64,000 bases of DNA from Dyadobacter sp. CECT 9275. GTDB taxonomy: Bacteria > Bacteroidota > Bacteroidia > Cytophagales > Spirosomataceae. The DNA lies in the NCBI RefSeq assembly GCF_907164905.1, contig NZ_CAJRAF010000002.1, positions 434,001-498,000 of the forward strand, read 5' to 3'. How positions within the stretch are numbered: the first letter of the stretch is position 1; each line of letters starts with the position of its first letter. The notes under the pieces were generated by a model. The model did not search any database and was not told where the DNA came from. It saw nothing but the letters and a program-made list of their open reading frames with translations. Positions 60,107 through 64,000 of this stretch are shown here, one piece after another. Both the position numbers and the translations under genes were made by a program.

Positions 60107-62289
60107 ACTTCTACCTTCCTGTTTGTTTTTCCAGCCTGCTCCGCAATATCCCTGGTACCGGTAAGTACCCACCCCGTAAATTTGGAGCCAAGGCTTTTGA
60201 AGTAATCGATTTTGGATTTGTCTTCCGCCCGGATGGTTTTTCCCGAAGCAAAAACGGACACAACCAAATCGGCAAACGATATCCACTCCTTTGCTTTGTT
60301 CATGGCAACCAGGGAATCTGTTTCTATCAGGATCACATCAAATCTGGTTTTGAGCATTTCCAGCGTTTGCCCGATCTGCACTTCATTCGCTATTTCATTC
60401 AGAGAGGTATCTCCTCCATGATTACCCAGGATACTGATTCCATCGTTCTCCGGTTTGGTGATCAGATGATCGTTTCCACGTAGTACACCTTCCAGAAAAA
60501 CCGTTCCGCGGTTCAGTTTCGTAATATGTTGATTATTAAAATTACCATCAATGATCAGTACACTTTTATTCATCTTTGAAAAAGCCCAGGCAAGACTAAT
60601 GGTCAGCAGCGTTTCTCCCTCTCCCTCACCTAGGCTTGTGATCACGATGATTTTCCGACCAGGACGTTCCGCATCGAGCTCGTATCTTACAGAGCGTACC
60701 AGGTTCCTGAAAAGCAAAATTGACTTTTCAGTTGTAGATTCATTCTGAATTTTCCGGAGATCCAGCCCGCCCGAAACATAGTTGAGATACCCCACTACGG
60801 GTATGTCAGTTTCGTTGGCCAGCTGTAAGGGGTATCTGATCGAATTATCAAAATAAAAGAGTATGAAAAAGACGAAAAGGCAAAATGTAAAACTGATAAT
60901 ACCGGACAAAATCAGCAGTACCATTTTCTTGGACGGCTGGACGGTCCCGGGCATGGCCTTTTCTGCAGGCTTAAGGTAAACCGGGAAGCTCGATTGCATC
61001 GTAATATTATTATACCGCTGCAAAGCTTCCATGTATTCTTTACTGGCAATGTCAATACTGGCTTCAAATTCCTGAATCTGAGCTTCATTAGGTACCAGGG
61101 CATCAAATTTCTGGTTCAGCCTGATGAGTTCTTCCTGGATAGAGGATACGCTGTTGACCGCAAGTTCAAGCTCAATCTCCAGTGTCAGTTTTTGGGTGAC
61201 CAGATTTTCCTTGGCCACCATTGGATTATACACGTAACGGTCAGAGGCTTCGTTAATCTGCCTGGCGAGCTTACCTTGTAATGAATCCAGCATGGGCTGG
61301 TATTTTACGTCAAAATTATTCCGGACATAGGTTTCATTCAGTGACCTCAGTTGCTGTTTGGTGGTGAGAATTTCCTGGTTAACGTCTGTGAGTGCGCTTT
61401 CCAGATAACGTCTGTCGGCGGGGTTAAACTTATTGTCTATATTTTTGATGGCCGCGCCGTACGCTTTAATATCCTTTTCGGCTATTTCCCTTTTAGACTC
61501 ATACTCCGCAATTTGCCCATACAAACTTCTGGCTTGTTCATTGAGGTTCAAAACCCTGTTTCTGATCTTAAAATTACGCAGATTGTTCATTTTGTCTGCA
61601 AGTGCGACCCTTTTCTGCCCCAGGAATTCAGTTAAAAATGAAATAGCACGATTGTTGTTATCGATCAGGCGGGACGAATAGTAAGAAATAAACTCTGAGG
61701 ATAAGGTATTGATCAGAAATGCCGAAAGCTGCGGGTTTTCTGCCTCCGCATCTATGCTGATATAGTCACTGCTTTTTACCCTGTAAATATTAATCTTGGA
61801 TTGGATGGACCGGTGATCATAGCCTAGCTCCTCCAGCATGGCAATGATCTTATCATTATCCTTGTTGCCCTGCAAAAGTTCGTCCCTGGCCTTCAGTTTT
61901 TTATCAATCAAAGCAATGTACCTGGCCTTTTCACCATTACTCATCGCTTCGGTTATTTTACCTGGTTTACGGAACCTAGTAGCGGGGGCAGCGCGCAGAT
62001 CGTGTAACAAAAGCTGGTAAGAAACCTGATCAAGGACTTTTTTCAGCGTCATCATCTGAATGATGTTATCAAATTTCCGGTTTATCTCGGAATCCTGATC
62101 CTTTTCCGCAGTGGAAAGTACCTGCTCCGTTTTATCAACGAGCCCGGTAGCAATGCTTCCATGCGATTTAAAGGTATCGGGTAGCTCCCGCACCAGAAAA
62201 TAACACAGCACCAGCGTAACCAGGGGTACAGCAATTAGTATAATCCGGTTACGGTTCAGCAGCCTCAGGAATTGTATTAATTCTGTCAT
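60103..62289 (-). CDS. Wzc-like chain-length/tyrosine-kinase-type protein with altered ATPase motifs
   Basis: A 728-residue protein. The Wzz-type N-terminal domain has a membrane helix at about 15-33, a long periplasmic coiled-coil region (about 210-430), a PxxP-type segment PAEKAMPGTVQPSKK and a second helix at about 456-480. The cytoplasmic part has the BY-kinase fold, but Walker A reads TSLGEGEGETLL with Glu559 replacing the Lys, Walker A' reads LIIDGNF, and Walker B reads ILIETDS. There is no C-terminal tyrosine cluster. It may therefore act as a structural co-polymerase without kinase activity. Overlaps both neighbours by 4 bases. Confidence 0.88.
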   Translation of the reverse strand: MTELIQFLRLLNRNRIILIAVPLVTLVLCYFLVRELPDTFKSHGSIATGLVDKTEQVLSTAEKDQDSEINRKFDNIIQMMTLKKVLDQVSYQLLLHDLRAAPATRFRKPGKITEAMSNGEKARYIALIDKKLKARDELLQGNKDNDKIIAMLEELGYDHRSIQSKINIYRVKSSDYISIDAEAENPQLSAFLINTLSSEFISYYSSRLIDNNNRAISFLTEFLGQKRVALADKMNNLRNFKIRNRVLNLNEQARSLYGQIAEYESKREIAEKDIKAYGAAIKNIDNKFNPADRRYLESALTDVNQEILTTKQQLRSLNETYVRNNFDVKYQPMLDSLQGKLARQINEASDRYVYNPMVAKENLVTQKLTLEIELELAVNSVSSIQEELIRLNQKFDALVPNEAQIQEFEASIDIASKEYMEALQRYNNITMQSSFPVYLKPAEKAMPGTVQPSKKMVLLILSGIISFTFCLFVFFILFYFDNSIRYPLQLANETDIPVVGYLNYVSGGLDLRKIQNESTTEKSILLFRNLVRSVRYELDAERPGRKIIVITSLGEGEGETLLTISLAWAFSKMNKSVLIIDGNFNNQHITKLNRGTVFLEGVLRGNDHLITKPENDGISILGNHGGDTSLNEIANEVQIGQTLEMLKTRFDVILIETDSLVAMNKAKEWISFADLVVSVFASGKTIRAEDKSKIDYFKSLGSKFTGWVLTGTRDIAEQAGKTNRKVEV

Positions 62290-62960
62290 TTTATATTCTC
62301 AAGTTTTTCTCCTAAAAGTTCTTCCAGCGAACTCTTTGCAATAAGTACATCCGTTTCAGCGGTAATTTTAACCTGCTGCTGGCCGGTTACCATGTTCAAT
62401 ACATTATTGTAGTTCTCGAACGTCGTCTCTCCCTTTTCAAACTTATGTCTGATACTGGAGAGGGCAGCTTCGCCATCCAGCAGCGCATTGGCTCTGATCC
62501 TTAACAAAACAAGACTCTGGACATACGTGAAATATCTTTTCTTGACATCCGCCTCCAGGTTCAGGTCATAGGCCTCCTTTTCATACTGGAGTGCCTGCTG
62601 TTCCATCTTGGCCTGCTTGATCATTGAAGGCTTCTGAAGCAACGAACCAATATTGAAGAAAAAGCCAAACTGGTATCCGTTCAGGAAATTGGGATTAATT
62701 GCGTTGGCATACTGTGAAGGGCTGTACACGTAGGAAAAAGACAGGACTTCAAAATAAGAAAGCTTGGCCCTTTTGATACCAAAATTCCCCATTTCGACCC
62801 TGGCGCTATACATCCTGGCCTTGGGGTAATTTTTTTGAGCTACTGCCAGAAGTTTATCCAGATATTCGTAGGAAACCTCCGTGTGAAGAGATTCCTGGGC
62901 GTGGGATACAATGGATAAGGAAAGAAAAAAAAGCAGTAAAATGATACATCTCATATACAT
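62286..62960 (-). CDS. Half-length TolC-like outer membrane export protein
   Basis: A 224-residue protein with the signal peptide CIILLLFFLSLSIVSHAQ. The rest is long helices with TolC/OEP-like features (FGIKRAKLSYFEVLSFSY, then AALSSIRHKFEKGETTFENY, the RxxFExGExTxxxY-like segment). TolC-family proteins normally have two such repeats in about 420-480 residues; this is a single repeat without the second half. It sits directly upstream of the Wzc-like gene with a 4-base overlap, in the place where a Wza or other outer membrane exporter would be expected. Confidence 0.75.
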   Translation of the reverse strand: MYMRCIILLLFFLSLSIVSHAQESLHTEVSYEYLDKLLAVAQKNYPKARMYSARVEMGNFGIKRAKLSYFEVLSFSYVYSPSQYANAINPNFLNGYQFGFFFNIGSLLQKPSMIKQAKMEQQALQYEKEAYDLNLEADVKKRYFTYVQSLVLLRIRANALLDGEAALSSIRHKFEKGETTFENYNNVLNMVTGQQQVKITAETDVLIAKSSLEELLGEKLENIK

Positions 62961-63111
62961 TCAATAGCGTACTGTACAACAAATTAAAATGACCTTGGTT
63001 TACAGGACAGTTAAATAAGCCAAAAAATCATTTATCGAGGTGGGGGGGTAGTATCCGGATCAAGTACTCTGGCAATATATACGATATTGATCACAATATT
63101 ATCAAAACAAA

Positions 63112-64000
63112 TCAAACATTCTCGGACTGCAGCAGGGCGGGGAATGTCTTAAGGATGATTTTCAGATCCATCATAAATGAAAATTCCTTGGCATAAGTCA
63201 CATCCAGCTGCGCACGTTCTTCTTCGGACATATCTGCCTTGCCTTTCCCTCTCTTGGTAACCTGCCATAATCCTGTGAGCCCTGCCGGACCTGCAAAACG
63301 CATGATTTTATCGTCGGTAGTCATTTTTTCTGCTTCGTACAATGGCAGCGGCCTATTTCCTACCAGAGACATATCTCCACGGAAAATATTCCAGAGCTGG
63401 GGAAGCTCATCCAAACTTGAATTTCTAAGGAACTGCCCGATGCGCGTGATACGCGGATCATTCTGAAACTTCATAAAGGCAGCTTTTTTGTCCTTCTGTG
63501 CCTGGAAAACCTTTTCGCAAATTTCCTTTCCGTCCAGAAAAAGCCTTCTGTTACAATTATTGCCTGCACGGCATTCCTCGCAAAGTTGGCTACCATCTTC
63601 CGATTCCAGCGGTTCGGAGGTTTTGTTATACATATTAAATGCAGCCATCTTCCGCATCATCTGATCGGCATCAGTCCGCATAGTCCTGAATTTCAATAGA
63701 TTAAAGATACGATACCCGCTCCCCACGCGCTTGGACCTGTAAATAACAGGACCTTTACTGTCCAGCCTGATCAGCAAAGCAACCAGCAGCAGCAACGGAG
63801 CCAGCAGGATGAGCGCTGCACCGGTGGAAGCAATATCAATACCCCGTTTCCATAACGGAATCCCTGCACTTTGAAATTTGATTTTCTGCGAAGCACGTTC
63901 AGCAATATACCACTGCCGCTTATTGAAGTAGTGTAACCTGGTCAGCAGATCTCCATTCTTGAATTTTGCATCAAAAATATCGTCAGCCCGTAACAGTCTT
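63112..64000 (-). CDS. Polyprenyl-phosphate sugar transferase (WcaJ/WbaP-like), cut by window edge
   Basis: The frame is open from the right edge to the stop at 63112; at least 295 residues are visible. A soluble N-terminal region is followed by a membrane helix (IDIASTGAALILLAPLLLLV). The catalytic domain has RSKRVGSGYRIFNLLKFRTM, SLDELPQLWNIFRGDMSLVG, NRPLPLYE and GLTGLWQV. These enzymes put the first sugar-phosphate on undecaprenyl phosphate. An inserted segment of about 60 residues carries four Cys (C-x2-C-x5-C-x11-C at 63517-63582), absent from WcaJ of E. coli. It starts the locus. Confidence 0.9.
   Translation of the reverse strand, partial: RLLRADDIFDAKFKNGDLLTRLHYFNKRQWYIAERASQKIKFQSAGIPLWKRGIDIASTGAALILLAPLLLLVALLIRLDSKGPVIYRSKRVGSGYRIFNLLKFRTMRTDADQMMRKMAAFNMYNKTSEPLESEDGSQLCEECRAGNNCNRRLFLDGKEICEKVFQAQKDKKAAFMKFQNDPRITRIGQFLRNSSLDELPQLWNIFRGDMSLVGNRPLPLYEAEKMTTDDKIMRFAGPAGLTGLWQVTKRGKGKADMSEEERAQLDVTYAKEFSFMMDLKIILKTFPALLQSENV

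Noticed and set aside
60107..60286. N-terminal extension of the membrane GT2 gene
   Set aside because: It overlaps the Wzc-like coding sequence out of frame and is unrelated to GT2 starts; the ATG at 60106 gives a normal protein and an ATGA overlap.
1..64000. tRNA, rRNA, CRISPR array, insertion sequence or integrase in the window
   Set aside because: Gaps were read by eye for cloverleaf-like or repeat-spacer structure and the proteins for transposase or integrase motifs; none was found, though short or divergent RNAs could be missed without a covariance search.

Overview
The window looks like a chromosomal segment of a Bacteroidota bacterium of the order Cytophagales, most like Dyadobacter/Spirosomataceae; the genus is an inference from protein style, not a search. 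The evidence is Bacteroidota-type promoters (TTTG or TTG, about 20 bases, then TAnnTTTG) ahead of several genes, DUF5683 next to ParA/ParB, DUF1599, DUF2157 and EcsC proteins, a secreted protein with a type IX secretion C-terminal domain, an OmpP1/FadL-like porin, an archaeal/eukaryotic-type prolyl-tRNA synthetase, and weak Shine-Dalgarno sequences. I see no rRNA, tRNA, CRISPR array, insertion sequence or phage gene.

Region 1 (1-25,400) is mostly housekeeping. It holds an ABC-F ATPase cut by the window edge, a YhhN-type lysoplasmalogenase, a small XRE regulator, a secreted beta-propeller protein, rpsT, folP-cdaA, a DUF1599 / DoxX / shikimate kinase run, an OmpP1-like porin and a Ser/Tyr/Gly-rich lipoprotein, proS, a SlyD-like isomerase, an AlbA_2 protein with dprA, and a GH13 glucan enzyme. 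The parA-parB-DUF5683-dapB-lepB run follows, with a second lepB copy behind a terminator. A radical SAM/SPASM protein and a divergent Lrp/ald pair close the region.

Region 2 (25,400-43,200) is mixed. It holds a small porin-like protein, a DEAD-box helicase with a long untranslated leader, DinB, a Tat-exported sugar isomerase-like protein, a zinc phospholipase C/S1-P1-like protein, a Dabb protein, ung, apaG, a methyltransferase and two overlapping membrane proteins of the DUF2157 type. It continues with a T9SS-secreted SGNH esterase-like protein, a membrane-anchored EEP phosphatase, an EcsC protein and an mlaE-mlaF-mlaD lipid transport operon.

Region 3 (43,300-48,600) holds an Hpt protein and a partner-switching cassette: a coiled-coil membrane protein, a response regulator fused to a PP2C phosphatase, a STAS protein and a HATPase. 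Two glycosyltransferases on the opposite strand lie between the Hpt gene and the cassette. No sigma factor is nearby.

Region 4 (48,600-64,000) is an exopolysaccharide locus. It has glycosyltransferases of several families, a GT11 fucosyltransferase-like enzyme, a Wzx flippase, a Wzy-like polymerase/ligase, a 47-residue membrane peptide, a Wzc-like chain-length protein whose ATPase motifs are all altered, a half-length TolC-like protein, and a sugar transferase with a four-cysteine insertion that runs off the window. The most interesting points are this unusual export set and the adjacent partner-switching cassette, which may control it.
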